A DNA stretch of 64,000 nucleotides from Marinobacter vulgaris (GTDB lineage: Bacteria; Pseudomonadota; Gammaproteobacteria; Pseudomonadales; Oleiphilaceae), in NCBI RefSeq assembly GCF_003344045.1, contig NZ_QFWX01000002.1, forward strand, positions 405,270 to 469,269. Reading direction: 5' to 3'. Shown piece after piece: positions 53,293-62,254 of the stretch. The position numbers and the translations under genes are program-made. Under the pieces are notes generated by a model. It saw nothing but the letters and a program-made list of their open reading frames with translations, did not search any database and had not been told where the DNA came from. The first letter of the stretch is position 1, and the number at the start of each line of letters is the position of its first letter.

Positions 53293-54386
53293 GCCGTCAC
53301 CTCTCGTTCAATTGTTGTTGTATGTGTTACGCCCGCTGGCTGCGGCAGACCCTGCCGGTGAAAACGCCAGAGCAGGTTGATTACTGCCAGCAGCAGTCCC
53401 GCACCCATTGCATTGTGCGCCACCGCCACCGATAGGGGAATGTGAAACACGACGTTCGCCAGACCCAGCACGATCTGCGCTGCCAGCACCACGGCTACCA
53501 GCTGCACATGCCGGACCATGGGTGTGTGTCTGGTTCTGCGCCACAGTAATGCCAGAAACACCGTGAAGTACGCAAGTACAATCACGGCCCCAAGGCGATG
53601 GGTAACATGAATGGCAACCCGTCCGTCCGCCGTCAGCTGACCCCCAAGATAGTTCGGGCCCACGTGTTGGGTCACATCAAACCCGTGTGCGAAGTCCATG
53701 TCGGCAGGCCACCACTCACCCTGGCAGGTGGGCAGGTCAGTACAGGCTACCGCGGCATAATTGGCGGCGGTCCAGGCGCCCAGGGCTATCTGCATGACCA
53801 CCAGCGCGAGGCCACCATACAGCCAGGGCCGGAAACGGTTCCGTCCGGCAGGCGCGGGCTCCGCATCAGCCTGTTGTCGTGTTCCACGCAGCCGGAGCGT
53901 CAGCAGGACAAGCATGCTCAGCGTGGTAAAGCCCCCCAGCAGGTGCAGGGCAACCACCTGGGGCCAGAGTTTCAGGGTAACTGTCCACATGCCGAACGCG
54001 CCCTGAAGCACAATGAAAAAGGCGATAAACAGGGGCAACCGATAGGGTAATCCTTCACGACGGTGCCGGAAGGCAAATCCGGCCATGCCGAAGACGACCA
54101 GCCCGAGAATACCGGCGGCGTAACGGTGGATCATCTCCGGCCAGCCTTTCTCTACTTCTACCGGGGTATCGGGGAACCTTGCATTGGCAATGGCCATCCG
54201 CGCCTCATCCTGGGGCACGGTCAGGAACCCATAGCAGCCAGGCCAGTCAGGGCATCCAAGGCCGGCGTCCACAAGCCGGGTCCAGGCACCGAGCATGATA
54301 ACAACCACTGCCAGCAGACTCGCCAGCAGGGACCAGCGCGCAAGGGTGCGGGCATGACGGGATGAGTTGTTCCGGATGTCGTTCAC
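53289..54386 (-). CDS. ctaA: Heme A synthase (COX15/CtaA family)
   Basis: The 365-residue membrane protein starts at GTG 54386 with AGGAG 9 nt upstream. Two four-helix halves carry the heme-ligand histidines: GWPEMIHRYAAGILGL and ALHLLGGFTTLSML in the first, HVTHRLGAVIVLAYF and AHNAMGAGLLLA in the second. The N-terminal TRLVDAGLGCPDWPGCYG with its cysteine pair is typical. It oxidises heme o to heme a for subunit I. It lies between the small assembly protein gene and ctaB. Confidence 0.93.
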   Translation of the reverse strand: MNDIRNNSSRHARTLARWSLLASLLAVVVIMLGAWTRLVDAGLGCPDWPGCYGFLTVPQDEARMAIANARFPDTPVEVEKGWPEMIHRYAAGILGLVVFGMAGFAFRHRREGLPYRLPLFIAFFIVLQGAFGMWTVTLKLWPQVVALHLLGGFTTLSMLVLLTLRLRGTRQQADAEPAPAGRNRFRPWLYGGLALVVMQIALGAWTAANYAAVACTDLPTCQGEWWPADMDFAHGFDVTQHVGPNYLGGQLTADGRVAIHVTHRLGAVIVLAYFTVFLALLWRRTRHTPMVRHVQLVAVVLAAQIVLGLANVVFHIPLSVAVAHNAMGAGLLLAVINLLWRFHRQGLPQPAGVTHTTTIEREVTA

Positions 54387-54410
54387 CGCTGGATCTCCTG
54401 GCAATAACCA

Positions 54411-55055
54411 TTAACCAATCTGGGACAGTTTCAGCAGATGCTTGAGGTCTTTCAGCATGTCTTTGCCAGTGTGCTCGGTACCATAATGCAGAATGACATT
54501 ACCGAAGGGGTCTACCAGCAGAATACGGGGTTCCTGATCGGGCGTGATACCCGCTGGCCATTGGGGAGATCGATCCCCGGAAACCGTCAGGCGTTCCATC
54601 GAACGATATTCATCATCCCAGCGCGCAGACAGGTCCTCTGGCACGGAGCCCAGCCAGGCAGACCGGTTGACCCGGTTGGCATTCTTGCCGAGGGCAATAT
54701 TGACCTGACGGGCACGATACAGCAGCTCCTCGCAGTTCGCGGTGCAGTCGCCTGAGACCACCATCATCATCCATTCCGGATCGGACGCCTCGGGGCCGAA
54801 ACGATCGGCAAGAGGTTGACCGTCCGCGCCTTCCATCTGCATCTGGCTTACTGGCGCCGGGGGCTGTATCAATTCGCCATTGTTACTGTGCCCGGTCGGG
54901 TTCATCCAGCCGGTGTAGTACATGATGGTGGCGAAAATCATCGGGCCAAAGCCGATGGCAAAGAGCAGCAGTGCTGTTCGCCGGCCGCGGCGGACCTTCT
55001 CTGGGGAAATCGACTCTTCCTTTTCATTCTGATCCATTTTCTCAGCCGTTGTCAT
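54411..55055 (-). CDS. Cytochrome oxidase operon membrane protein, thioredoxin-like
   Basis: The 214-residue protein has one membrane helix (TALLLFAIGFGPMIFATIMYYTGW) and a periplasmic domain. That domain includes WMMMVVSGDCTANCEELLYRARQVNIALGKNANRVNRSAWL, with a C-x3-C pair, and ILLVDPFGNVILHYGTEHTGKDMLKDLKHLLK, a thioredoxin-like strand and helix. It is found in the same position of such operons in pseudomonads, between SURF1 and CtaA. A role in thiol or copper handling is likely, not shown. It overlaps SURF1 by 14 nt. Confidence 0.75.
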   Translation of the reverse strand: MTTAEKMDQNEKEESISPEKVRRGRRTALLLFAIGFGPMIFATIMYYTGWMNPTGHSNNGELIQPPAPVSQMQMEGADGQPLADRFGPEASDPEWMMMVVSGDCTANCEELLYRARQVNIALGKNANRVNRSAWLGSVPEDLSARWDDEYRSMERLTVSGDRSPQWPAGITPDQEPRILLVDPFGNVILHYGTEHTGKDMLKDLKHLLKLSQIG

Positions 55056-55782
55056 TGTCGTTGTTGGCTCCTGTTTTGCGATAACTCGCTACCACCGTCA
55101 ATATAACCAGTGCTGCGGCCAGTGAAAACCATTGCAATGCGTATCCGTAATGAGTCTGTGGCCCCATCCTGTCCGGCGCCCAGTCTGCACGATAGGCGCC
55201 GGGCTGCTCCGGGCCGGCAAGCCTCAGCACAAGGCCGACCACCTCAGTCTCAAGCTCCCGCGCCTGTTGGTGGGCGAGAGACTGTATTCTGCGCGGCCAG
55301 TCGCCATCGTTTGGTGACACGTCCTTCAGCACCGGCGGCTCAGGAAACTCGCTCAGGCGTCCCTGCAGGCGGACCTCACCTTCAGGCCGGCTGATTTGCG
55401 GCAGTTGGTCCCGTCTCCTGGGGGCCTGAATCCAGCCACGGTTCACCACCACCGGCCGGCCCTGTTCAGGAAGGAACATCGTCAGCACCTCGTACCCCGG
55501 TGCACCATCACGGGTGCGATTGTCGAGCAGCCACGAAGTCTTGCCATAACGGCCGGAAATTCGAACTGGCTGACCGGCTCTCAGGCCGGAGGCCTGCAGT
55601 TGTTCCCAGTCAAGGCTGCCTGCCTCCTGCTGCCATTGGGCCAGTTGCGCCTTCTTTTCCTGGGCCCTGTCCAGTTGCCACACCCCGAGGCCAACAAGCA
55701 GGGGCAGGAACAGCCCGGCGAACAGCAACAGCCGCCAATCAAAGTGCCAACGCCGGCGGGATTGATCAGCCGGATCAGACAT
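55042..55782 (-). CDS. SURF1-family cytochrome oxidase assembly protein
   Basis: The 246-residue protein has two membrane helices at the ends (WRLLLFAGLFLPLLVGLGVWQLDRAQEK and YALQWFSLAAALVILTVVASYRKT) around a periplasmic domain. That domain has the SURF1 features RISGRYGKTSWLLDNRTRDGAPGYEVLTMFL and VVNRGWIQAPRRRDQLP. SURF1 helps put heme a into subunit I. It follows coxC after the opposite-strand DUF2909 gene and overlaps the next gene. Confidence 0.92.
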   Translation of the reverse strand: MSDPADQSRRRWHFDWRLLLFAGLFLPLLVGLGVWQLDRAQEKKAQLAQWQQEAGSLDWEQLQASGLRAGQPVRISGRYGKTSWLLDNRTRDGAPGYEVLTMFLPEQGRPVVVNRGWIQAPRRRDQLPQISRPEGEVRLQGRLSEFPEPPVLKDVSPNDGDWPRRIQSLAHQQARELETEVVGLVLRLAGPEQPGAYRADWAPDRMGPQTHYGYALQWFSLAAALVILTVVASYRKTGANNDNDNG

Positions 55783-55832
55783 GCTCTGCTATAGTGGTTT
55801 CTTGACCAATATTCCCGTAAACAGGATTTTTC

Positions 55833-56036
55833 ATGCTGAAGGTTCTCATTGTCGTACTTATGCTGGCGGTTCTGGTGAGCCTGTTCAGCGGGCTGTTTTT
55901 CCTGATCAAGGATGGCGGGAAGACGAACCGTGTCCTGAATTCCCTGGCATTGCGGGTCGCACTGAGCGTGATGCTGCTGGCCGTGATCCTGATTTCACTG
56001 TGGCAAGGGGGCCTGACCCTGAATCCGACCCCCTGA
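55833..56036 (+). CDS. DUF2909 twin-transmembrane protein
   Basis: The 67-residue protein has two membrane helices (LIVVLMLAVLVSLFSGLFFLI and VALSVMLLAVILISLWQGG) joined by the family loop KDGGKTNRVLNSLALR. DUF2909 proteins accompany oxidase operons. Here the gene lies on the strand opposite to coxC and SURF1 and is convergent with coxC (29 nt apart), divergent from SURF1 (50 nt apart). Its role is unknown. Confidence 0.8.
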   Translation: MLKVLIVVLMLAVLVSLFSGLFFLIKDGGKTNRVLNSLALRVALSVMLLAVILISLWQGGLTLNPTP

Positions 56037-56065
56037 TCACTCCTGATCACTGCTGACCACTACAT

Positions 56066-56953
56066 TCAGATTACATAGACAAAAACGAAGAGTCCGAGCC
56101 AAACCACGTCCACAAAATGCCAGTACCAGGACGTGGCTTCAAACCCGAAGTGATTGTCACCCGTGAAATGACCCTTCTGTATGCGTACTAGCATGATCAC
56201 CAGCATCAAGGTGCCCAAGATCACGTGGGCGCCGTGAAAGCCCGTCAGCATGAAGAAAGTACTGCCATAGATGCCTGACTGAAGTGTCAGACCCAGGTCT
56301 TGATAGGCGTGAACGTATTCGTACCCCTGGACACACACGAAAACCAGAGCCAGAGCAATGGTGGTAGCGAGCCAGGTCTTGACCTTTTTGCGGTTGTCTT
56401 CCTTCAATGCATGATGGGCAACCGTCACTGTGAAGGACGACGTGACCAGCAGAATGGTGTTAATCAGCGGCAGGCCCCAAGGGCCTATCGTACCTTCCGG
56501 CGGTGGATAGGCCTCGGGGTTGGGCGTATTGATCAGTGGCCATGTGGCCTGGAAGCCCTCCCAAAGCATGTTCGAGCTACCGCGATCACCCTCACCGCCG
56601 AGCCAGGGCACCGCAAACACACGGGTATAAAACAGGGCCCCGAAAAAGGCTGCAAAAAACATCACTTCCGAGAAAATGAACCAGCTCATTCCCCACCGAA
56701 AAGAGCGATCCATTTGTGGGCTGTATAATCCCGACCGGCTCTCCTTGATGACAGCGCCGAACCATCCGAACAGCATATAGGTCATGATGGCGGCGCCCAC
56801 AAAGAACATCAGCCAGGCGCCGGTGGTGCTTTCACCCTGGTTGCTGTTCACCATGATAGAGGCGGTTCCATAGAGGGTGACCCCCAGGCCCACGGTGGCC
56901 ACAATCGGCCACTTGCTCTGTTCTGGAACGTAGTACGTCTGGTTTTCCGCCAT
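56066..56953 (-). CDS. coxC: Cytochrome c oxidase subunit III
   Basis: The 295-residue protein has seven membrane helices. Features include RWGMSWFIFSEVMFFAAFFGALFYTRVF with the conserved Glu, then ILLVTSSFTVTVAHHALKEDNR, and the end GFHGAHVILGTLMLVIMLVRIQKGHFTGDNHFGFEATSWYWHFVDVVWLGLFVFVYVI. It is the third subunit of the aa3 core. Only 58 nt separate it from coxA, where many relatives have ctaG/cox11. Confidence 0.96.
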   Translation of the reverse strand: MAENQTYYVPEQSKWPIVATVGLGVTLYGTASIMVNSNQGESTTGAWLMFFVGAAIMTYMLFGWFGAVIKESRSGLYSPQMDRSFRWGMSWFIFSEVMFFAAFFGALFYTRVFAVPWLGGEGDRGSSNMLWEGFQATWPLINTPNPEAYPPPEGTIGPWGLPLINTILLVTSSFTVTVAHHALKEDNRKKVKTWLATTIALALVFVCVQGYEYVHAYQDLGLTLQSGIYGSTFFMLTGFHGAHVILGTLMLVIMLVRIQKGHFTGDNHFGFEATSWYWHFVDVVWLGLFVFVYVI

Positions 56954-57011
56954 GACAATCTCCGATGGCTTATCCGTTATCGTTTATTGTAATTGCCAGT
57001 CAGGCCCAGCT

Positions 57012-58598
57012 TCACTTCACTTCCGGCGGCGTCGAGAAAGTGTGATAGGGCGCCGGAGAAGGCACCGTCCACTCCAGGCCCTCTGCACCATCCCATGGGT
57101 TGGCAGGGGCCTTCTCGCCACCTCTCACGCATTTGACCACGATAACCAGGAATAGTATCTGGGTAGCACCGAACATGAAGGCACCGATACTGGATACCAT
57201 GTTGAAGTCGGCAAACTGCAGTGCGTAATCAGGAATGCGTCGCGGCATACCCGCCAGGCCGAGGAAGTGCATTGGGAAGAAGGCGAGGTTCATGCCCACG
57301 AAAGACAGCCAGAAATGGGTCTTGGCCAGGGTTTCGTCGTACATGTGCCCTGTCCACTTGGGCAGCCAGAAGTAAGCCGAGGCAAAGATACCGAAGATGG
57401 CACCTGGCACCAGCACATAGTGAAAGTGGGCGACCACGAAGTAGGTGTCATGGTACTGGAAGTCGGCCGGTGCAATGGCCAGCATCAGGCCGGAGAAGCC
57501 GCCGATGGTAAACAGGATGACGAAGGCAACCGCAAAAAGCATGGGCGCCTCGAACGTCAGCGAACCACGGAACATGGTGGCCACCCAGTTGAACACCTTC
57601 ACCCCGGTGGGCACGGCAATCAGCATGGTTGCGTACATGAAGAACAACTGGCCGGCGATGGGAATACCGACAGTAAACATGTGGTGAGCCCAGACCACGA
57701 ACGACAGCAACGCGATAGCGCCCACCGCATAGACCATGGACGCGTAGCCAAACAGCGGCTTACGGGAGAACGCCGGAATGATATGGGATACCGCGCCGAA
57801 GGCCGGCAGAATCATGATGTAAACCTCGGGATGTCCGAAGAACCAGAACACGTGCTGGAACAGGACCGGATCGCCGCCGCCGGAGGCATCAAAGAAACTG
57901 GTGCCGAAGTTGATGTCCATCAGCATCATAGTGACCACGCCAGCCAGAACCGGCATTACCGCGATCAGCAGGAAGGCGGTGATCAGCCAAGTCCATACGA
58001 ACAGGGGCATTTTCATCAGAGTCATGCCCGGTGCCCGCATGTTCAGGATGGTGGCAATCACGTTGATGGCACCCATGATCGACGACACACCCATGATGTG
58101 AACGGCGAAGATGAAGAAGGTGGTGCTCGGTGGACCGTAGGTGGTCGACAGTGGCGCGTAGAAGGTCCAGCCGAAGTTTGGCGCCCCGCCCTGCATGAAC
58201 AACGTGGAGACCAGGATCAGGAAGGCGCAGGGCAGCAGCCAGAAACTCCAGTTGTTCATCCGTGGCAGCGCCATGTCCGGGGCACCCACCATCAGTGGTA
58301 TCATCCAGTTGGCCAGGCCAACGAAGGCGGGCATGACGGCGCCAAAGACCATGATGAGACCATGCATGGTCGTCATCTGGTTAAAGAATTCCGGCTCGAC
58401 TATCTGCAGGCCCGGCTGGAACAGCTCGGCCCTGATAACCATGGCCATGGCCCCGCCAAGCAGGAACATGGTGAAACTGAATATCAGGTACATGGACCCG
58501 ATATCCTTGTGATTGGTCGTCAGCAGCCACCGTGTAATGCCCTTCGCGGGGCCGTGGTGATGATCGTCCTGGGCGTGGGTATCTGCAACCGCACTCAT
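57012..58598 (-). CDS. coxA: Cytochrome c oxidase subunit I
   Basis: The 528-residue protein has 12 membrane helices. It contains the heme a ligand in TTMHGLIMVFGAVMPAFVGLANW, the CuB histidine and Tyr crosslink region FWFFGHPEVYIMILPAFG, the HH pair in VWAHHMFTVG, and HDTYFVVAHFHYVLVPGAIFGIFA with the heme a3 and second heme a ligands. This is the proton-pumping aa3-type core where oxygen is reduced. It lies between coxB and coxC. Confidence 0.97.
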   Translation of the reverse strand: MSAVADTHAQDDHHHGPAKGITRWLLTTNHKDIGSMYLIFSFTMFLLGGAMAMVIRAELFQPGLQIVEPEFFNQMTTMHGLIMVFGAVMPAFVGLANWMIPLMVGAPDMALPRMNNWSFWLLPCAFLILVSTLFMQGGAPNFGWTFYAPLSTTYGPPSTTFFIFAVHIMGVSSIMGAINVIATILNMRAPGMTLMKMPLFVWTWLITAFLLIAVMPVLAGVVTMMLMDINFGTSFFDASGGGDPVLFQHVFWFFGHPEVYIMILPAFGAVSHIIPAFSRKPLFGYASMVYAVGAIALLSFVVWAHHMFTVGIPIAGQLFFMYATMLIAVPTGVKVFNWVATMFRGSLTFEAPMLFAVAFVILFTIGGFSGLMLAIAPADFQYHDTYFVVAHFHYVLVPGAIFGIFASAYFWLPKWTGHMYDETLAKTHFWLSFVGMNLAFFPMHFLGLAGMPRRIPDYALQFADFNMVSSIGAFMFGATQILFLVIVVKCVRGGEKAPANPWDGAEGLEWTVPSPAPYHTFSTPPEVK

Positions 58599-58700
58599 GA
58601 AAAACCCCCGTTACCGCCATATTGTTCTGGCTGGTGATGTCATTAGTCTGGCGAACTTGGACGGGGCAGCCTTAACAGTCGTTCTAGCCTGCCCGGTCCA

Positions 58701-59825
58701 TCATTCCTGGTTCTTGTACTCAAATACTTCTTTCGGCGTCACCATCTCACCGGTGTCGTTACCCCAGGCGTTACGCTCATAGGTAATAACTGCCGCCAGA
58801 TCTACCTCGCTAAGCTGGCCCCCGAAGGCCTGCATCGCCGTTCCGGACACACCGTTAACAACCACATCCAGGTGCGCATCCATATCTTCCAGGGCAATCT
58901 GGCTCCCCTTGAGGGCCGGAAACGCGGGAGGCGCGCCGCTGCCATCGGCCTGGTGACAGGCTGCACAAGCACTGGCATAGGCCTTCTCACCGCGAACCAT
59001 CAGCTCTTCCAGAGTCCAGTCTTTCTCGGTGAGTTCACGTTCACGCTGGGCGGCTTCCTTTTGTTCTGCCACCCAGTCATCGTATTCATCCTGGGGAACC
59101 GCTTTGACCACAACCGGCATGAAGCCGTGTTTTACACCACATAACTCAGTGCACTGGCCACGATAGATGCCCGGCTCATCAACCCGGGTCCAGGTCTCGT
59201 TAACAAAACCCGGAATGGCGTCCTTTTTCACGCCGAACGCAGGTACCCACCAGGAGTGGATGACATCGTTGGCAGTCACCAGCAGACGGACCTTGGCCCC
59301 CACGGGAACCACCATCGGGTTGTCCACATCAAGGAGATAGTTCTCGGATTTGTCGGTGCGGTTGTAGATCTCGTCGTCGCTGGTACTGATATTGGAGAAA
59401 TACCCGAAATCATCGTCGATATAGTCGTATTTCCAGCGCCACTGATAACCAGTGACCTTGATATCGACATCAGCCTCACTGGTATCGTACATATCCACAA
59501 GGGTGGCAGTAGCAGGAATGGCCATTACCACAAGAATGACCAGCGGAATGATGGTCCAAAGAATTTCGACGAGCGTATTCTCGTGGAAGTTGGCCGGTTT
59601 TCGACCCGAAGACTTCCTGTGAGCAAAAATTGACCAGAACATGACCCCGAAGACCCCAGCGCCAATAACGACGCAGATCCAGAGAATGGTCATGTGAAGG
59701 CTGAAAATATCGTTACTGGTACCGGTGACCCCGGGACTCATGTTCAGCGTCCAGTCCGCTGTGGACAACGCTGGCGCCATAAGTCCGCCCAATAGGACAC
59801 CTGCCCGCTTAGCGTGCACGCGCAT
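58701..59825 (-). CDS. coxB: Cytochrome c oxidase subunit II with C-terminal cytochrome c domain (caa3 type)
   Basis: The 374-residue protein starts at ATG 59825. It has a signal peptide, two membrane helices, and a CuA domain with HSWWVPAFGVKKDAIPGFVNETW and RGQCTELCGVKHGFMPVVVKA (both Cys, His and Met ligands). About 20 residues of charged linker lead to a class I cytochrome c domain with heme motif CAACH and the Met ligand region GTAMQAFGGQLSE. This fused cytochrome makes the enzyme a caa3-type oxidase. It is the first gene of the oxidase operon. Confidence 0.96.
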   Translation of the reverse strand: MRVHAKRAGVLLGGLMAPALSTADWTLNMSPGVTGTSNDIFSLHMTILWICVVIGAGVFGVMFWSIFAHRKSSGRKPANFHENTLVEILWTIIPLVILVVMAIPATATLVDMYDTSEADVDIKVTGYQWRWKYDYIDDDFGYFSNISTSDDEIYNRTDKSENYLLDVDNPMVVPVGAKVRLLVTANDVIHSWWVPAFGVKKDAIPGFVNETWTRVDEPGIYRGQCTELCGVKHGFMPVVVKAVPQDEYDDWVAEQKEAAQRERELTEKDWTLEELMVRGEKAYASACAACHQADGSGAPPAFPALKGSQIALEDMDAHLDVVVNGVSGTAMQAFGGQLSEVDLAAVITYERNAWGNDTGEMVTPKEVFEYKNQE

Positions 59826-60018
59826 AATACTGTGTCTCCACAGAGTGTTATTCTTGTCGGATTTTGCGTCCAATCCCTCTTTTCGAACCGTGCTCGCACA
59901 CACCATTCGGGTCAGAGTGGAAATCTGCTATGGATAATTCACGGTCAAGTATAGACACAGATCAAAATAATGCGAAAGTCCGTGTAGACATTAATGAAGC
60001 CGAAAAGGAACTTTTTTC

Positions 60019-61359
60019 ATTTCCGTTAACTCACCTCCCCATCTCGCCACCACAGATCGCCGGCTATGGGCCCTGGCCTGGCCACTGATGCTCACGAATC
60101 TCACCGTTCCCCTTCTGGGGCTGGTGGATACCGCGGTGCTGGGTCATCTGGAGAGTCCGGAATACCTGGGAGCCGTTGCCGTGGGCGCAAATCTGTTCAG
60201 CATTCTGTACTGGACTTTTGGCTTCATGCGCATGGGCACGACGGGCCTGGCAGCCCAGGCCTGGGGTCAGCGGGATGAATTCGCGCAGATCGCTCTGTTG
60301 CTGCGCTCGGTTTTGCTGGCTATCGGTATTGGCCTGTTGCTGATCCTGTTTCACCAGCCCCTGATCCGGCTGGGCCTGGAGCTGATGAACCCCAGTGAGC
60401 GCGTGGCCGCGCTTGCCGAGGAATACGCCAGCATACGGATCTGGAGTGCCCCGGCCGTTCTCTGCCAGTACACCCTCGTGGGCTGGCTCATCGGTACCCA
60501 GCTGCCCAAAGGGCCGATGGTCATGCTGATCGTGGCAAACGGCCTCAATATTGTTCTGGACATTCTGTTCGTCAACGGCTTCGGCTGGAACAGCCGTGGC
60601 GTTGCCATGGCCACCGTGCTGGCCGAATATTCGGCAGCGGCCATCGGTTTCCGCATGGTGCTGTTGCGGATGCCGGCGGGCCAGGGCTTCAGCCGTGCAC
60701 TGTTCGGCCACCTGAACGACTACCTGAAGATCCTGCGGGTCAACCGTTACATCATGGTGCGCACAATCGCCCTGCTTCTGGTGCTGGCGTTCTTTACCGC
60801 CCAGGGTGCCAGGCAGGGTGACACCATCCTGGCCGCCAATGCGGTACTGATCACTTTTCTGCTGGTGATTTCCAATGGCCTGGATGGCTTTGCCAATGCC
60901 GCGGAGGCACTGATCGGGGAGGCCGTCGGTAAAAGCAGCCGGCAACAGTTCCGCCAAGTATTCCAAGTTGCCTTTCGCTGGTCCCTGTGGGGCTCGATAC
61001 TGTTCACGGTGGCCTTTGTGCTCGGCGGACGCTTCCTGATCAGCCTGCTGACCGGCATTGAGGAAGTGCGCACCACTGCCTGGCGCTATTTACCCTGGCT
61101 GTGGATGCTGCCCCTGGCTTCAGTCTGGGGATTTCTGCTGGACGGCGTTTTCATTGGTGCCACCCGCACCCGGGACATGCAGAACACCATGCTGTTTTCC
61201 GCATTGGTCGTATTTCTGCCGGTGTGGTGGCTGACCACGGGCTGGGGCAACCACGGCCTCTGGTTCTCCCTGATTTGCCTGATGCTGGCCCGCGCCATCA
61301 CCATGGGCCTGCTTTTTGTCAGCCATTCGCGACATGATCGCTGGTTTTCGGAACAATAA
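60019..61359 (+). CDS. MATE-family efflux transporter (DinF-like), non-standard start
   Basis: The 446-residue form has 12 membrane helices, beginning LWALAWPLMLTNLTVPLLGLVDTAVLGHLESPEYLGAVAVGANLF, typical of DinF-type MATE exporters. The first in-frame ATG is 60088, in the middle of helix 1, too late to be the real start. In frame upstream only an ATT at 60019 (AAGGA 9-10 nt before) or a CTG is available before a TGA. A separate ATG at 59994 leads in the wrong frame into a run of six T, so a +1 shift or a base change there would also restore the N-terminus. Function: drug/Na+ or H+ antiport. Confidence 0.8.
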   Translation: MSVNSPPHLATTDRRLWALAWPLMLTNLTVPLLGLVDTAVLGHLESPEYLGAVAVGANLFSILYWTFGFMRMGTTGLAAQAWGQRDEFAQIALLLRSVLLAIGIGLLLILFHQPLIRLGLELMNPSERVAALAEEYASIRIWSAPAVLCQYTLVGWLIGTQLPKGPMVMLIVANGLNIVLDILFVNGFGWNSRGVAMATVLAEYSAAAIGFRMVLLRMPAGQGFSRALFGHLNDYLKILRVNRYIMVRTIALLLVLAFFTAQGARQGDTILAANAVLITFLLVISNGLDGFANAAEALIGEAVGKSSRQQFRQVFQVAFRWSLWGSILFTVAFVLGGRFLISLLTGIEEVRTTAWRYLPWLWMLPLASVWGFLLDGVFIGATRTRDMQNTMLFSALVVFLPVWWLTTGWGNHGLWFSLICLMLARAITMGLLFVSHSRHDRWFSEQ

Positions 61360-61563
61360 CGGAAGAACACTGCCCGGCAACCAGCCTCCCCCCCAGGTTT
61401 TAGTATGGACGCCACAGCAGCCTGCCAAAACTCGTCTACACTTGTGGGAAAAGGCAGGCATGTTGCGGTGGCCAGCCGCTTCCCAGTGCCCCTGACGACC
61501 CTCATGCGTATAACGGGAGGCGCCTTGCGACCCCATTCCGTTCAGAGACCGGCATCTCCTGAA

Positions 61564-62211
61564 ATGACACCAAAGGTTGTTCTCGACATCATTGACCAGG
61601 CACGCAGGCAGGAAGCCCGCTCCGGCACCTTTCTTGAGCAGATGCGGGAAAGGGCGTCGTCATTGCCTGCCAAAATCACCATTGAGGGCTATCAGCCTGC
61701 CACCTGCCTGTTCCAGTTTGCTGTCGAATACATTGAAATGGCCCCGAGGCTGATAGAATGCGTCGAGGCCTGTGCCCGGGAAGCCGGCAAAGCCGAGCAG
61801 TTCGCACCGTTTGTGGAAGCTGCCATCGGCTATTTTACTCGACCATCCGTGCTTCTGGTGCGGTATGATGGCCTCGACGGCCTGTTGATTCGGGCCTACC
61901 TCTGCCACCGCCTGATGGAAGAGATGTACGAGAACAACCGCTCCACCCGGGCCAGCGAACTGGTGGATGTGGAGGCAACGCGGGCCAACCTGCTGGCCCA
62001 CCAGCTCATTGGCGAACCCTTTGCCAATGAGCTGGATCAGTCAATCACCGTTACCGTGCTGCAGATTGCCGGCTCGCCGGATTATTACGAACTGAACCTG
62101 GATCCGTTCGTAGAACAGACTAGAAACGCTGCCTGGGACTGGATGAAACATTACTGGGAGAACCTGTTGGTGCGTAACCATATTCGTTTGTCGTTGGGTG
62201 CGGGACTTTAG
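61564..62211 (+). CDS. Hypothetical helical protein
   Basis: The 215-residue protein starts at ATG 61564 (MTPKVVLDIIDQARRQEARSGTFLEQMRERASSLPAKITIEGYQPATCLFQFAVEYIEMAPRLIECV). It is mostly helical and soluble, with YFTRPSVLLVRYDGLDGLLIRAYLCHRLMEEMYENNR and PFVEQTRNAAWDWMKHYWENLLVRNHIRLS near the end. Earlier in-frame ATGs back to 61405 would add low-quality sequence, and none has a strong ribosome site. No family is recognised. Confidence 0.6.
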   Translation: MTPKVVLDIIDQARRQEARSGTFLEQMRERASSLPAKITIEGYQPATCLFQFAVEYIEMAPRLIECVEACAREAGKAEQFAPFVEAAIGYFTRPSVLLVRYDGLDGLLIRAYLCHRLMEEMYENNRSTRASELVDVEATRANLLAHQLIGEPFANELDQSITVTVLQIAGSPDYYELNLDPFVEQTRNAAWDWMKHYWENLLVRNHIRLSLGAGL

Positions 62212-62254
62212 CGGCAGATAGCGGCAGCAGTAACGATGTGGACGATTCAAACCG

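Noticed and set aside
57267..58637. 456-codon open frame opposite coxA
   Set aside because: It is antisense to subunit I, is rich in His, Gly and Gln as expected of an antisense translation, and shows no domain.
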